In this document: in pieces, positions 9,835-18,535 of the stretch
Position numbering within the stretch: the first letter of the stretch is position 1
Layout: the number at the start of each line of letters is the position of its first letter
Translations under genes and position numbers: made by a program
Source of the DNA: Pontibacillus halophilus JSM 076056 = DSM 19796
GTDB taxonomy: Bacteria; Bacillota; Bacilli; Bacillales; BH030062
Assembly (NCBI RefSeq): GCF_000425205.1
Contig: NZ_KE384328.1
Span: 189,296 to 253,295 of the forward strand
Direction of reading: 5' to 3'
Length of the DNA stretch: 64,000 nt
Notes under the pieces: model-generated
What the model was told of the DNA's origin: nothing
Databases searched by the model: none
Seen by the model: only the letters and a program-made list of their open reading frames with translations

Positions 9835-10207
9835 TCGCATTTGAAGATAAGTTTACACCGAGTGCCCCGCCGAAAAGTGCAGCAACTACGTAGGCGAGCT
9901 GGTACAATGATTGCTGCAAGGTCATACCCTGACTGTAACCGAGGTATTGAAATAGAATGACGATTAAGAAGAAGCCTAGTCCGGTTAACAGTCCAAGGAG
10001 CCACCCCTTTTCTTTCCCTTTAGCCCCAGACATGAACCCCCCAATAAATAAGGTGAAAAGTCCAAGCACGAGTGTTGTCCATTGCAATGTGGATTCAGTC
10101 ATGGTAGTGAATTTAAGAAAGAGTGCAAGAATTAAGCTAAAGGCAAACATTAGGATGAGTACAGTGCTCCATCCATATACCAATGCCATCAAGCGACTTT
10201 TTGCCAA
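9830..10207 (-). CDS. TIGR04086/YrzE-type membrane protein
   Basis: About 125 residues with four predicted membrane helices (LVYGWSTVLILMFAFSLIL.., then TTLVLGLFTLFIGGFMSG.., LLTGLGFFLIVILF.., LAYVVAALFGGALGV). The pattern fits the TIGR04086 family, called YrzE in B. subtilis and also placed near yajC and spoVB. No function is known. The open frame reaches 10366, but TTG 10207 with GGGGAGA six bases upstream is the best start. Confidence 0.78.
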   Translation of the reverse strand: MAKSRLMALVYGWSTVLILMFAFSLILALFLKFTTMTESTLQWTTLVLGLFTLFIGGFMSGAKGKEKGWLLGLLTGLGFFLIVILFQYLGYSQGMTLQQSLYQLAYVVAALFGGALGVNLSSNAK

Positions 10208-10331
10208 TGTCAATCTCCCCTTGTCTACCTGATTTTGTACTAGCCTATTCCTCAAATTTGTGAAATAGAATGAAAATATTTCAAGGGGGTAAGCGAATAC
10301 AATGGTATAAATGGACAAGGGGTGGGGTGCA

Positions 10332-11633
10332 GTGGAGACAACTCTTTCGATTGCCGTGTTCGTCATTAGTTATTTGTTTATCATGACAGAGAAGATCAAT
10401 CGCGCCCTCGTTGCGATGACGGGCGGATTTCTTATGCTGATTACTGGCATCTATCAATGGAATGATGCGTTTACGGAATACATAGATTGGAACACCATCA
10501 CCCTACTCTTCTCCATGATGGTTCTCGTATCCATCACGAAGAAGACTGGGCTATTCGAATATGTTGCCATTTCACTCGCTCAAAAGGTGAAGGGAGCACC
10601 TGGGCCTTTACTACTCGTAACAGGAACGCTTACAGCCATAGGCTCAGCCTTACTTGATAACGTTACGACGGTGCTTCTCTTTGTTCCGATACTCTTAACC
10701 TTGACAGAACGATTGAACCTACCTGCCTTTCCTTACTTAATGGTGGTTATCCTGTGTGCGAACATAGGAGGTACTGCGACTCTAATAGGAGACCCGCCTA
10801 ATATCATGATTGGACAATCTGTTGAACACTTTACCTTCCTCTCATTTATTGTACATTTAGGGCCTGTTGTTCTTGTGATCTTCACCACTACACTTGCGGC
10901 TCTTTACTTCTTGTTTAGGAAATCGTTAATATCGGATGGAGAGAGGAGCAAAGAGTTGTTGGAGTTAACCCCAACCGACTATTTGAAGAAAACTCCTATG
11001 CTCTATCAGTCAACTGCTGTACTCGGTCTGACCATCGTAGGATTCCTATCTCATTCCTTTATCCATCTCGAACTAACGACCGTTGCAGTCTGTGGTGCGT
11101 TATTACTCCTTCTGCTTACGGATAAAGAAGTAGATGCTGAGAAAGTATTTGAGGAAGTAGAGTGGGTGACGCTGTTCTTCTTTATTGGTTTGTTTATGCT
11201 TGTTGGAGGCTTAGAACAAGTTGGGGTTATCGATGAATTAGCGCGATGGATGATGTGGGTAACAGAAGGGGACTTGCCTGCTACGGCGTTAGTTATCCTC
11301 TGGTCTTCTGGATTGCTTTCAGGAGTAGTCGACAACATTCCATTCGTGGCTGCCATGATCCCGGTAATCGAGGAGTTTGAATCTTATGGAATGGCTAATT
11401 TGGACCCATTGTGGTGGTCATTAGCACTCGGGGCGTGTTTAGGTGGGAATGGCACGTTAATAGGAGCGTCTGCTAACGTAGTTGTAGCTGGTTTGGCAGC
11501 GAGTGCCAAGCACCCCGTCGGCTTCTTACGCTTTGCCCTTTACGGGATGCCGGTTGTATTGTTTTCGCTGATTGTTTGTACCATTTACGTATATGTCCGA
11601 TACTTATTGCCTTTTATCGTGGCCTCCCATTAG
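10332..11633 (+). CDS. ArsB/NhaD-type ion transporter
   Basis: A polytopic protein of about 433 residues with roughly 11-12 membrane helices. It shows the two inverted-repeat signatures of the ion transporter (IT) superfamily: LLDNVTTVLLFVPILL with GGTATLIGDPPN in the first half, and GVVDNIPFVAAMIP with GGNGTLIGASANVV in the second. Relatives include NhaD Na+/H+ antiporters, ArsB and SLC13-type carriers; the ion is not decided by the sequence. GTG 10332 has AAGGGG nine bases upstream; ATG 10311 lacks a matching SD. No ars genes are near, so Na+/H+ exchange is the likelier role. A dyad TGAAATA-N9-TATTTCA lies upstream at 10261-10283. Confidence 0.85.
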   Translation: METTLSIAVFVISYLFIMTEKINRALVAMTGGFLMLITGIYQWNDAFTEYIDWNTITLLFSMMVLVSITKKTGLFEYVAISLAQKVKGAPGPLLLVTGTLTAIGSALLDNVTTVLLFVPILLTLTERLNLPAFPYLMVVILCANIGGTATLIGDPPNIMIGQSVEHFTFLSFIVHLGPVVLVIFTTTLAALYFLFRKSLISDGERSKELLELTPTDYLKKTPMLYQSTAVLGLTIVGFLSHSFIHLELTTVAVCGALLLLLLTDKEVDAEKVFEEVEWVTLFFFIGLFMLVGGLEQVGVIDELARWMMWVTEGDLPATALVILWSSGLLSGVVDNIPFVAAMIPVIEEFESYGMANLDPLWWSLALGACLGGNGTLIGASANVVVAGLAASAKHPVGFLRFALYGMPVVLFSLIVCTIYVYVRYLLPFIVASH

Positions 11634-11697
11634 CATAAGTCCTTCTCTCCTAGCTCAAACTATCCTTAACAGTTTACTTTGAGAGAGGGATTTTTAA

Positions 11698-12369
11698 ATG
11701 GGAGACGCAGATTTACTCATCGTCATTTTTCGAACCTTTTTAAATTATGTCATTATCGTGATTATCTTTAGGTTGATGGGCAAGCGTGAGATAGGAGAAT
11801 TAAGTATCATTGACCTTGTCGTCTTTATCATGCTAGCTGAGATAGCTGTGTTCTCAATTGAGGACCCTGATGAGACGATTGTACACGCAGTCGTGCCCAT
11901 GATTATTCTACTTATTATTCAACGGACAAGTGCGTTGTTGTCGTTAAAGAGCAAGTGGTTCCGCGAAATGCTAGAAGGTCGCCCCTCGGTCATTATTCGG
12001 AATGGCCGCATTGACGAGCACGAAATGCGTAGGCAACGATATAACTATGACGATTTCATGATGCAGCTTAGGGAAAAGGGTGTACAGAGCGTCGCAGATG
12101 TAGACTTCGCCGTATTAGAACCGTCTGGTAAGCTTTCCGTCTTCCAGAATGAGAATGCGGAGAATAACCGTGAACGTAATGGATTTATCTTACCTCTCAT
12201 TACAGATGGGGTTATCCAGAATGAGAATCTGCATATGAATGAAAGAGATGAATCATGGCTTCGGAAGGAATTAAAGAAGCGCGGGTATGAAGATCTTAAT
12301 AAGATTTCTTTTTTAACGGTGGATGACCAGAATGAATGGTATATTGATGTCATAGATGAGATGAAATAA
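11698..12369 (+). CDS. DUF421 membrane protein (YrbG-like)
   Basis: A 223-residue DUF421 protein. Three N-terminal membrane helices include the conserved FRLMGKREIGELSIIDLVVFIMLAEIA stretch (split here: FRLMGKREIGEL, then SIIDLVVFIMLAE). A cytosolic domain follows with REMLEGRPSVIIRNGRI and the YNYDDFMMQLREKGVQSVADVDFAVLE block. The gene corresponds in position to B. subtilis yrbG, near spoVB. Members are linked to the spore membrane (YetF-like) but this one has no proven role. It starts at ATG 11698. Confidence 0.87.
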   Translation: MGDADLLIVIFRTFLNYVIIVIIFRLMGKREIGELSIIDLVVFIMLAEIAVFSIEDPDETIVHAVVPMIILLIIQRTSALLSLKSKWFREMLEGRPSVIIRNGRIDEHEMRRQRYNYDDFMMQLREKGVQSVADVDFAVLEPSGKLSVFQNENAENNRERNGFILPLITDGVIQNENLHMNERDESWLRKELKKRGYEDLNKISFLTVDDQNEWYIDVIDEMK

Positions 12370-12416
12370 GAAATCATCGGGAGAGATTCCTTATTTCATG
12401 AATAGGAGGGGAAACA

Positions 12417-13103
12417 ATGAACTTTTCTTGGCACAAAGAAGCCGCCACACAGTGGAATGGGCGGGCAGAGAATTGGCAAGAGCGCAGTAAAGAAATGTGG
12501 GATCAAGGAAGTCGAAAAAGTATTATTCCATTTCTGGCTCAACATATCCCAGCAAACAGCGTTGTAGGAGATCTTGGCTGTGGGGATGGGTATGGGTCAC
12601 ATAAACTTGTGGAAGCTGGTTATAACGTAGTTGGTGTCGATATTTCCGAGGAAATGACGGAACGTGCCAAAAGGGCAGCAGCGCATACCGAGGAATGCTT
12701 AACGTTTCGTCAAGGCGATTTAATTGCACTTCCGTTTGAAGATGGCACATTTGATGGGGTTATGGCCATTAATTCCATTGAATGGGTAGAGCAACCGTTG
12801 CGTGCATTAAATGAAATAAAGAGAGTCGTAAAGAGCGGTGGGAAGCTTTGTCTAGGATTGTTAGGGCCTACAGCAGGTCCAAGGGACAACAGCTACCAAC
12901 GTCTCTATGAAAATCCAGTTATTATGAACACAATGATGCCTTGGGAGTTTGAACGTCTCGCTAAAGAGAACGGTTGGAAATACGTGGACGGAAAGCCCGT
13001 TTATAAGGATGAGGTGGAAGGTAAGCATAGCGTTGGCCTACCTAAAGACCTTCAACAGTCTCTTTCATTTATGTGGTTATTTATGCTTGAGAAAGTAGAG
13101 TAA
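12417..13103 (+). CDS. Class I SAM-dependent methyltransferase
   Basis: A 228-residue Methyltransf_11-type protein. Motif I is VVGDLGCGDGYGS (about residues 47-59), the acidic end of strand 2 is VGVDIS, and the motif DGTFDGVMAINSIEW follows. The substrate cannot be read from the sequence. The SD ATAGGAGGGG before ATG 12417 is strong. The gene stands alone between DUF421 and the convergent spoVB, with a shared terminator behind it. Confidence 0.85.
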   Translation: MNFSWHKEAATQWNGRAENWQERSKEMWDQGSRKSIIPFLAQHIPANSVVGDLGCGDGYGSHKLVEAGYNVVGVDISEEMTERAKRAAAHTEECLTFRQGDLIALPFEDGTFDGVMAINSIEWVEQPLRALNEIKRVVKSGGKLCLGLLGPTAGPRDNSYQRLYENPVIMNTMMPWEFERLAKENGWKYVDGKPVYKDEVEGKHSVGLPKDLQQSLSFMWLFMLEKVE

Positions 13104-13116
13104 CTCATAACGTAAC

Positions 13117-13149
13117 AAACAGCTGAGGTGAACATCACCTCAGCTGTTT
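13117..13149. terminator. Bidirectional terminator between methyltransferase gene and spoVB
   Basis: A perfect 15-bp stem (13117-13131 with 13135-13149) has a three-base loop, with T-runs readable on both strands. Confidence 0.9.
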
Positions 13150-13154
13150 TTAGT

Positions 13155-14702
13155 TTATTTCTTCTTAAATAGCGGCAATTGTTGAAGCTCATCTTTCGTA
13201 ATAAATCTTAGTGCGAATAAGAGCACAATATAGACAGCGGTATAGAGACATAGCAGTAAGAGGAATGATTGAACGCTGTTTGCAGCTCCAGGGAATAAGT
13301 TGTTTAAGAATGTTCCGACAAGCCAAGTGGTGGCAAATAACGTTACCATCTTTATAAGGTCTGCGACTGGAATCTTAAATTGAATGGCGTTCATCAGCGT
13401 AAATAAATGCAAGAGTGTAACAAGAACGACTCCTACAACAATAGCAATGGCAACTCCCATTATTCCGAAGTCCTCGCGCGTTGCGAGTGTGAACATAACA
13501 GCAAATTTCACAAGAGCCCCGATGAGTGAGTTCCACATCGCTGCTTTAGCAAGGTCGAGTGATTGTAGTGCAGCTTGGAGGGGAGCTTGGAAATAAAGGA
13601 GAAGGAATAAAGGTCCCATTACGTATAAGAATGGAGCAGCATTCCCGCTACCGTACATAAATGTGAGAATCGGATGTGCAAAGATGGTTAATATAACGGT
13701 CGCAAGTGCACCTGAAGCAAACGACAAGCGAATAGCTTGTCTAATCCGGTAATGAGTAAGTTGTTGATTCCCTTTCGCTTCGGCTTCACTAATATTTGGA
13801 ACAAGTGCTACAGATAGCGACTGTGTAATAAACGTTGGCAGTAAGAGGAGAGGAAGCGCATACCCTGTTAACTCCCCGTATTGCTTCGTTGCGACAACGG
13901 TTTGAACTCCTGCAATTGCTAAACTTTGGGCAACTACTATGGGTTCAAAGAAGAAGGAAAGAGAGCCTACCATCCTGCTTCCAGTCGTTGGTAGGGCGAT
14001 GGACATTAACCCCTGGAGCGTTTCTTTCCCTTCCTTCACATAATTCATGAACCCCATGCGTAGTCGAATTCGTTTCTTTGTCTTGAACATGTAGATCATA
14101 TAAAGCAACGACACGAACTCACCAAGGACGACGGATATCATGGCCCCAGCGGCTGCAAATTCCACTCCATAGGGTAGAAGCATATTTGTAAATAACGCAA
14201 CACAACTAATTCGTACGATTTGCTCAATGACTTGTGAATAGGCTTGAGGGCGCATGTTCTGCCTTCCTTGAAAGTACCCTCGTAACACAGAAGAAATGGC
14301 AACTATCGGGACAATTGGGCTGATGGCTAACAACGGATACATCGTTCTTGAGTCAGTTAACAGCGTATGTGAGAGAAGTGGTGCAAGCATAATCATTCCT
14401 GTTGTGAACAAAATGCTTAGCACGCCTGTTACAAGTAAAGAGGTAACTAGAATTTTTTTGATTTTTTGTAGGTCTCCCGTTGCTTCTGCTTCAGCTACGC
14501 GCTTCGAAATCGCTACAGGTAATCCAAATTGAGTCAAAGTAATGACAAGTACGAGAGTTGGAATCGCCATCATATAAAGGCCGACCCCTTCTTCTCCCAT
14601 TATTCTAGCTACTACGATACGGTTCACAAAGCCTAGAACGCGTGTAATCATCCCTGCCGCAATCAAAATGAGCGTCCCTTGTAAAAAGGTTTGCTTGCTC
14701 AT
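13155..14702 (-). CDS. spoVB: Stage V sporulation protein B, MurJ-like flippase family
   Basis: A polytopic MOP/MATE-superfamily protein of 515 residues with about 14 membrane helices. The N-terminus MSKQTFLQGTLILIAAGM and RVLGFVNRIVVAR, GEEGVGLYMM and TQFGLPVAISK match B. subtilis SpoVB closely. SpoVB is required for spore cortex synthesis, probably by flipping lipid-linked peptidoglycan precursors into the intermembrane space. ATG 14702 has AAGGTAGG eight bases upstream; ATG 14708 is too close to it. An 8-bp dyad (14736-14756) lies in the divergent promoter region. Confidence 0.92.
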   Translation of the reverse strand: MSKQTFLQGTLILIAAGMITRVLGFVNRIVVARIMGEEGVGLYMMAIPTLVLVITLTQFGLPVAISKRVAEAEATGDLQKIKKILVTSLLVTGVLSILFTTGMIMLAPLLSHTLLTDSRTMYPLLAISPIVPIVAISSVLRGYFQGRQNMRPQAYSQVIEQIVRISCVALFTNMLLPYGVEFAAAGAMISVVLGEFVSLLYMIYMFKTKKRIRLRMGFMNYVKEGKETLQGLMSIALPTTGSRMVGSLSFFFEPIVVAQSLAIAGVQTVVATKQYGELTGYALPLLLLPTFITQSLSVALVPNISEAEAKGNQQLTHYRIRQAIRLSFASGALATVILTIFAHPILTFMYGSGNAAPFLYVMGPLFLLLYFQAPLQAALQSLDLAKAAMWNSLIGALVKFAVMFTLATREDFGIMGVAIAIVVGVVLVTLLHLFTLMNAIQFKIPVADLIKMVTLFATTWLVGTFLNNLFPGAANSVQSFLLLLCLYTAVYIVLLFALRFITKDELQQLPLFKKK

Positions 14703-14816
14703 TATCATGACCTACCTTCTCAAAAAATTGAAATTCATATACAATGAATGTATATGCGTAGATGGTGGTCAAGCATGACAAGCAATCATTGAAGATTAGG
14801 TAGGGGGATTGTACGC

Positions 14817-15305
14817 TTGAAAGAGAAGTTGGTTCATTTTTTTATTGAGACTTTTAGTTTTTTACCCGATGAATGGGTTGTCATCGTAATCTCTGCGATG
14901 CCAATTTTAGAACTGCGCGGGGGCTTGCCCGTTGCATATGGCATCTATGACTTTACTTTCTGGAAGTCGTATTGGTTGAGTGTATTCGGGAATGTCCTTC
15001 CGATTATTCCTCTTCTATTATTGTTTCGCCCAATTAGCAATTGGTTCATGCGTTTTAATTGGTATGAGAGGATGTATACGTGGTTATACGAGCGAACGAT
15101 GAAGAAGAGTGGGAACGTTGAGAAGTTCGGGGCACTTGGCCTAATCCTTTTTACTGCTGTCCCATTGCCAACGACAGGTGCTTACAGCGCGTGTTTGGCG
15201 GCAGCGTTCTTTGCAATAAGATTCGGTTATGCGTTTCTATCCATCGTCGCAGGCGTATTAATTGCGGGAATTGTAATGGGAATTCTATCATTCTCAATTC
15301 TATAA
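14817..15305 (+). CDS. Small multi-drug export family protein (COG2426)
   Basis: A 162-residue membrane protein of the PF06695 family. Signs are the N-terminal ISAMPILELRGGLPVAYG motif, FGNVLPIIPLLLLF and the second conserved block LFTAVPLPTTGAYSACLAA. About four hydrophobic segments are visible. The family name rests on weak experimental evidence; the Glu-x-Arg-Gly-Gly motif resembles DedA-type re-entrant loops. TTG 14817 starts the gene behind TAGGGGG. comN follows 28 bases downstream. Confidence 0.85.
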   Translation: MKEKLVHFFIETFSFLPDEWVVIVISAMPILELRGGLPVAYGIYDFTFWKSYWLSVFGNVLPIIPLLLLFRPISNWFMRFNWYERMYTWLYERTMKKSGNVEKFGALGLILFTAVPLPTTGAYSACLAAAFFAIRFGYAFLSIVAGVLIAGIVMGILSFSIL

Positions 15306-15333
15306 TACTGATTACGAGTTGGGAGGCTTTAAC

Positions 15334-15660
15334 GTGGAAGAAGAAATGCAAGAAGAACGACTAGCCGTTAGACCTGTCCATGAATGGAAGAGTGACGTAC
15401 GACCGGTTATCGTGAGCAAGGTAGAGGAATTTCAGATGCTTGGGTATCCAAGCGTGAGCGAAGAAGAGATTTGGAGATGCATGGAGAAGAAGGTGTGGCG
15501 AGGCCAACCGGAGAAGCGGATTTACGAAGTCGTGCAAGACCTTTTCCATCTGGATTCAGGTACATATATGAGCTTTCTTGCACATGAAACTTATAAAGAT
15601 ACAGATTTAATGACGCAAATTCAGTCCCTTCAACAAGAGGCTCAGGATTGGTCATTGTAA
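15334..15660 (+). CDS. comN: Post-transcriptional regulator ComN
   Basis: A 108-residue acidic protein matching the ComN (YrzD) family: KVEEFQMLGYPSVSEEEIW and the W-R-G-Q-P-E-K-R stretch. In B. subtilis ComN promotes accumulation of comE mRNA and is recruited to division sites by DivIVA. The start is GTG 15334 with GGGAGG seven bases upstream; the upstream in-frame TTG lies in front of this SD. Like its relative, it sits directly before secDF. Confidence 0.82.
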   Translation: MEEEMQEERLAVRPVHEWKSDVRPVIVSKVEEFQMLGYPSVSEEEIWRCMEKKVWRGQPEKRIYEVVQDLFHLDSGTYMSFLAHETYKDTDLMTQIQSLQQEAQDWSL

Positions 15661-15670
15661 GAAGAGAACA

Positions 15671-15700
15671 TTGACAACTAGTTTTAAACCTTTCTAAAAT
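15671..15700 (+). promoter_or_regulatory. Sigma-A promoter of secDF
   Basis: TTGACA (15671-15676), 18 bases, TAAAAT (15695-15700), in the gap between comN and secDF. Confidence 0.75.
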
Positions 15701-15762
15701 AAGGTATCACCATCAAGATTGAACATTATTGGTTGGAATGATAGAAGGAGGCACAAACGCTC

Positions 15763-18051
15763 ATGGTTAAACGAGGACGGATCGTTGCCTTTTTCCTATT
15801 GGTGCTGCTCATAGCTGGTTCCATAGGAACGACGATTCAAAGCGTGACAAAAGATACAAGACTAGGGCTTGACCTTCAAGGTGGATTCGAAATTCTTTAT
15901 GAAGTAACACCGTTAGAAGAATCCTCTGGAGGGGAAGACGATGGAGTTAACAGAGAAACGTTAGAAGCTACCGTTCAGGCGCTACGCCAACGTGTAGATG
16001 TTCTTGGTATAAGTGAAACGTCCATCAACATAGAAGGAGAAGACCGTATTCGTGTGAAGCTTGCTGGAATTGAGGACCAAGATAAAGCACGAGAACTGTT
16101 ATCGACTTCTGCAACCCTATCGTTTAGAGATGTGAATGATGAAGAACGATTAAGTGGAAATGCTGTCGTAGACGGGAGTGCGAAGCAAGATTTCCACCCA
16201 GATACGAAAGAACCAATTGTATCTGTTCGACTTGAAAGCGCAGAGAAGTTTGGTCAACTAACATCTGAAATTAAAGATATGCAAAATCCGGATACTCCTT
16301 ACCCTGATAATAAACTCGTCATTTGGCTTGATTATGAAGAGGGTGATTCGTACGCTGAGGAAGTAACGAAAGAAGATCCTAAATACATATCTGACCCATC
16401 TGTAACTGAAACACTTCGTACATCAAACGTAATGATTACAGGAAGTCCATTTACGATTGATGAAGCGAAAGAGCTAGCAGATATCTTGAACGCTGGAGCG
16501 CTACCAGTGAAGATGGAAGAGATTTATTCAAACTCTGTAGGTGCCCAATTTGGTGAGAAGGCGTTAGATAAGACAATCACCGCTGGATTTATCGGGATTG
16601 GTGTCATTCTAATCTTCATGATGGCCTACTATCGTTTACCAGGCGTTGTAGCGGCGATTACATTAAGCTTATACATCTTCCTCATACTCGTTGTATTTAA
16701 TGCGTTACAAGGTGTGTTAACGTTGCCTGGAATAGCTGCCCTTGTATTAGGTGTCGGTATGGCGGTAGATGCGAATATCATCACCTACGAACGGATTAAG
16801 GAAGAATTAAAGGCTGGTAAGTCAATTCTATCCGCCTACAGATCTGGTAACAATCGTTCCCTCGCAACCATTCTTGATGCCAACATTACAACGCTCATTG
16901 CAGCAATTGTATTGTTCTCATTTGGTACCAGTTCTGTAAAAGGTTTCGCAACCATGCTCATTATGAGTATTTTGCTGAGCTTTATTACTGCTGTATATGG
17001 TTCTCGTCTCCTCCTAGGGCTTTGGGTGAAGAGCCGAGCTTTAAATAAGAAGCCTGGGTTGTTTGGACTGAAGGCTAGCCAAATCCAGAATATTGAAGAC
17101 GGAGAAGAGGTAGAACCGCTCGTATTTGGTCGTAGCTTCGATTTCGTCAAACATCGTAAAAAATTCTTTAGTATTTCAATTGGCCTTGTGTTAGCGGGAG
17201 TCATTGCCATCTCTACCCTTGGTCTTAACGTAGGGATTGACTTTACTAGTGGTTCTCGTATTGAAGTCTTATCGGACGGATCAATCACTACAGAGAAGGT
17301 TCAGTCGATTTATGAAGAATTAGAGTTAGAGCCAGAGAGCATTGTTCTTTCAGGAGACAATGATGACATTGCTGTAGCCCGATTTGATACGAACCTCGAC
17401 CAAGGAACGATTGAGAAAGTGAACCAAGCCTTTGAAGATGAATTAGGCAATCGACCTAAGGTGAGTACTGTTTCTCCAATCGTTGGGCAAGAGCTAGTTG
17501 AGAATGCGATCTATGCAGTGGCCATTGCTTCTGTCGGGATTATTATTTATGTAACACTCCGATTTGAGATTTATTATGCGTTGACAGCAATCATTGCATT
17601 GCTTCACGATGCATTCTTTATCGTGGCTCTATTTAGTGTCACGAGAGTGGAATTTGATATTACGATTATTGCAGCAATCTTGACGATTGTCGGGTATTCC
17701 GTCAACGACACGATTGTCACCTTTGACCGAATTCGTGAAAACGTGAGGGCGAAGAAGCGAGTTAAGTCATTTGAGGAGTTAGCTCAAATTGTAAATCGAA
17801 GTTTAATGCAGACGCTTGGACGAAGCATTAACACCGTATTAACGGTTGTCTTTGCTGCATTGGCTCTCTTGTTGTTTGGTGCAAACTCAATAACAAACTT
17901 CTCCTTTGCGCTTGTTGTAGGTCTTGCTGCCGGTACGTATTCATCCATGTTCATTGCTGCTCAATTGTGGCTTGTATGGAGAGGACGCAATCTTGACAAG
18001 AAACCAATTATCTACAAAGAGAAAAAGCAGACAGGTGGACCACAAGTCTAA
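15763..18051 (+). CDS. secDF: Protein translocase subunits SecD and SecF, fused
   Basis: SecDF drives late steps of preprotein export using the ion gradient. The 762-residue protein joins SecD (1 to about 425) and SecF (about 450-755), the usual Bacillus form. The SecD half has a TM helix, the GLDLQGG motif, the large extracytoplasmic P1 region, then helices with GVGMAVDANIITYERIKEE. The SecF half shows GLNVGIDFTSGSRIEV and VGYSVNDTIVTFDRIREN. The extracellular region is acidic, which fits a salt-tolerant host. AGAAGGAGG precedes ATG 15763. Confidence 0.96.
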   Translation: MVKRGRIVAFFLLVLLIAGSIGTTIQSVTKDTRLGLDLQGGFEILYEVTPLEESSGGEDDGVNRETLEATVQALRQRVDVLGISETSINIEGEDRIRVKLAGIEDQDKARELLSTSATLSFRDVNDEERLSGNAVVDGSAKQDFHPDTKEPIVSVRLESAEKFGQLTSEIKDMQNPDTPYPDNKLVIWLDYEEGDSYAEEVTKEDPKYISDPSVTETLRTSNVMITGSPFTIDEAKELADILNAGALPVKMEEIYSNSVGAQFGEKALDKTITAGFIGIGVILIFMMAYYRLPGVVAAITLSLYIFLILVVFNALQGVLTLPGIAALVLGVGMAVDANIITYERIKEELKAGKSILSAYRSGNNRSLATILDANITTLIAAIVLFSFGTSSVKGFATMLIMSILLSFITAVYGSRLLLGLWVKSRALNKKPGLFGLKASQIQNIEDGEEVEPLVFGRSFDFVKHRKKFFSISIGLVLAGVIAISTLGLNVGIDFTSGSRIEVLSDGSITTEKVQSIYEELELEPESIVLSGDNDDIAVARFDTNLDQGTIEKVNQAFEDELGNRPKVSTVSPIVGQELVENAIYAVAIASVGIIIYVTLRFEIYYALTAIIALLHDAFFIVALFSVTRVEFDITIIAAILTIVGYSVNDTIVTFDRIRENVRAKKRVKSFEELAQIVNRSLMQTLGRSINTVLTVVFAALALLLFGANSITNFSFALVVGLAAGTYSSMFIAAQLWLVWRGRNLDKKPIIYKEKKQTGGPQV

Positions 18052-18055
18052 GGTA

Positions 18056-18079
18056 AGACCCCGGTAACGGGGTCTTTTT
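18056..18079 (+). terminator. Terminator of secDF
   Basis: A perfect 8-bp GC-rich stem (18056-18063 with 18068-18075), a GTAA tetraloop, then TTTTT. Confidence 0.92.
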
Positions 18080-18140
18080 GTTTGCCGTGTTTCAATTTGA
18101 GGTAGGTTAGAAGTAAGAAATCATTTGAGGAGTGAGAGAA

Positions 18141-18455
18141 ATGAAAGGCCAAACGAATTTTATACTTGCATTGGTATTTGCCCTTCTTGTAGCGGTATTC
18201 GCTGTGATTAATGTAGATGCTGTAGAAGTGAATTATCTATTTGGAATAGGTCAGGCTCCCTTAATCCTTGTCATTCTCGTATCTGTATTAATGGGCGGTG
18301 TGATCGCGGGAGCTGTAGGTGCTGTGCGTTTCTACCGACTACAACGTGAGATTCGTACACTGAAGCAAAAGTTGCAAGAATACGAATCAACACCGTTAAC
18401 GAATGAAGCAATAGAAGAAGAGGAATCGAACGAAAAAACAGAATCGACTCCATAA
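18141..18455 (+). CDS. LapA domain membrane protein (YrvD-like)
   Basis: A 104-residue protein with two membrane helices (about 4-24 and 40-62), the LapA family layout with F-A-V-I-N-V-D between them. A coiled-coil-like basic segment (LQREIRTLKQKLQEYE) and an acidic tail follow. It corresponds to yrvD in B. subtilis, between secDF and recJ. ATG 18141 has GAGGAGTGAG upstream; the in-frame GTG 18132 lies in this SD. The function in Gram-positives is unknown. Confidence 0.8.
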   Translation: MKGQTNFILALVFALLVAVFAVINVDAVEVNYLFGIGQAPLILVILVSVLMGGVIAGAVGAVRFYRLQREIRTLKQKLQEYESTPLTNEAIEEEESNEKTESTP

Positions 18456-18485
18456 ACATCGTTAAATTTTCATAATAAAATCAAT

Positions 18486-18514
18486 TTGCTACCCCTGATT
18501 CCCTCTTGTATAAT
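18486..18514 (+). promoter_or_regulatory. Sigma-A promoter of recJ
   Basis: TTGCTA (18486-18491), 17 bases, TATAAT (18509-18514), leading to the recJ start at 18536. An inverted repeat, ACCCCTGA (18491-18498) with TCAGGGGT (18522-18529), flanks the -10; its right half overlaps the recJ SD. Confidence 0.75.
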
Positions 18515-18535
18515 GAGTTAGTCAGGGGTGAATCT

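Noticed and set aside
16836-17288. 150-codon minus-strand ORF in secDF
   Set aside because: It lies fully antisense to the conserved secDF coding sequence and has no recognisable product.
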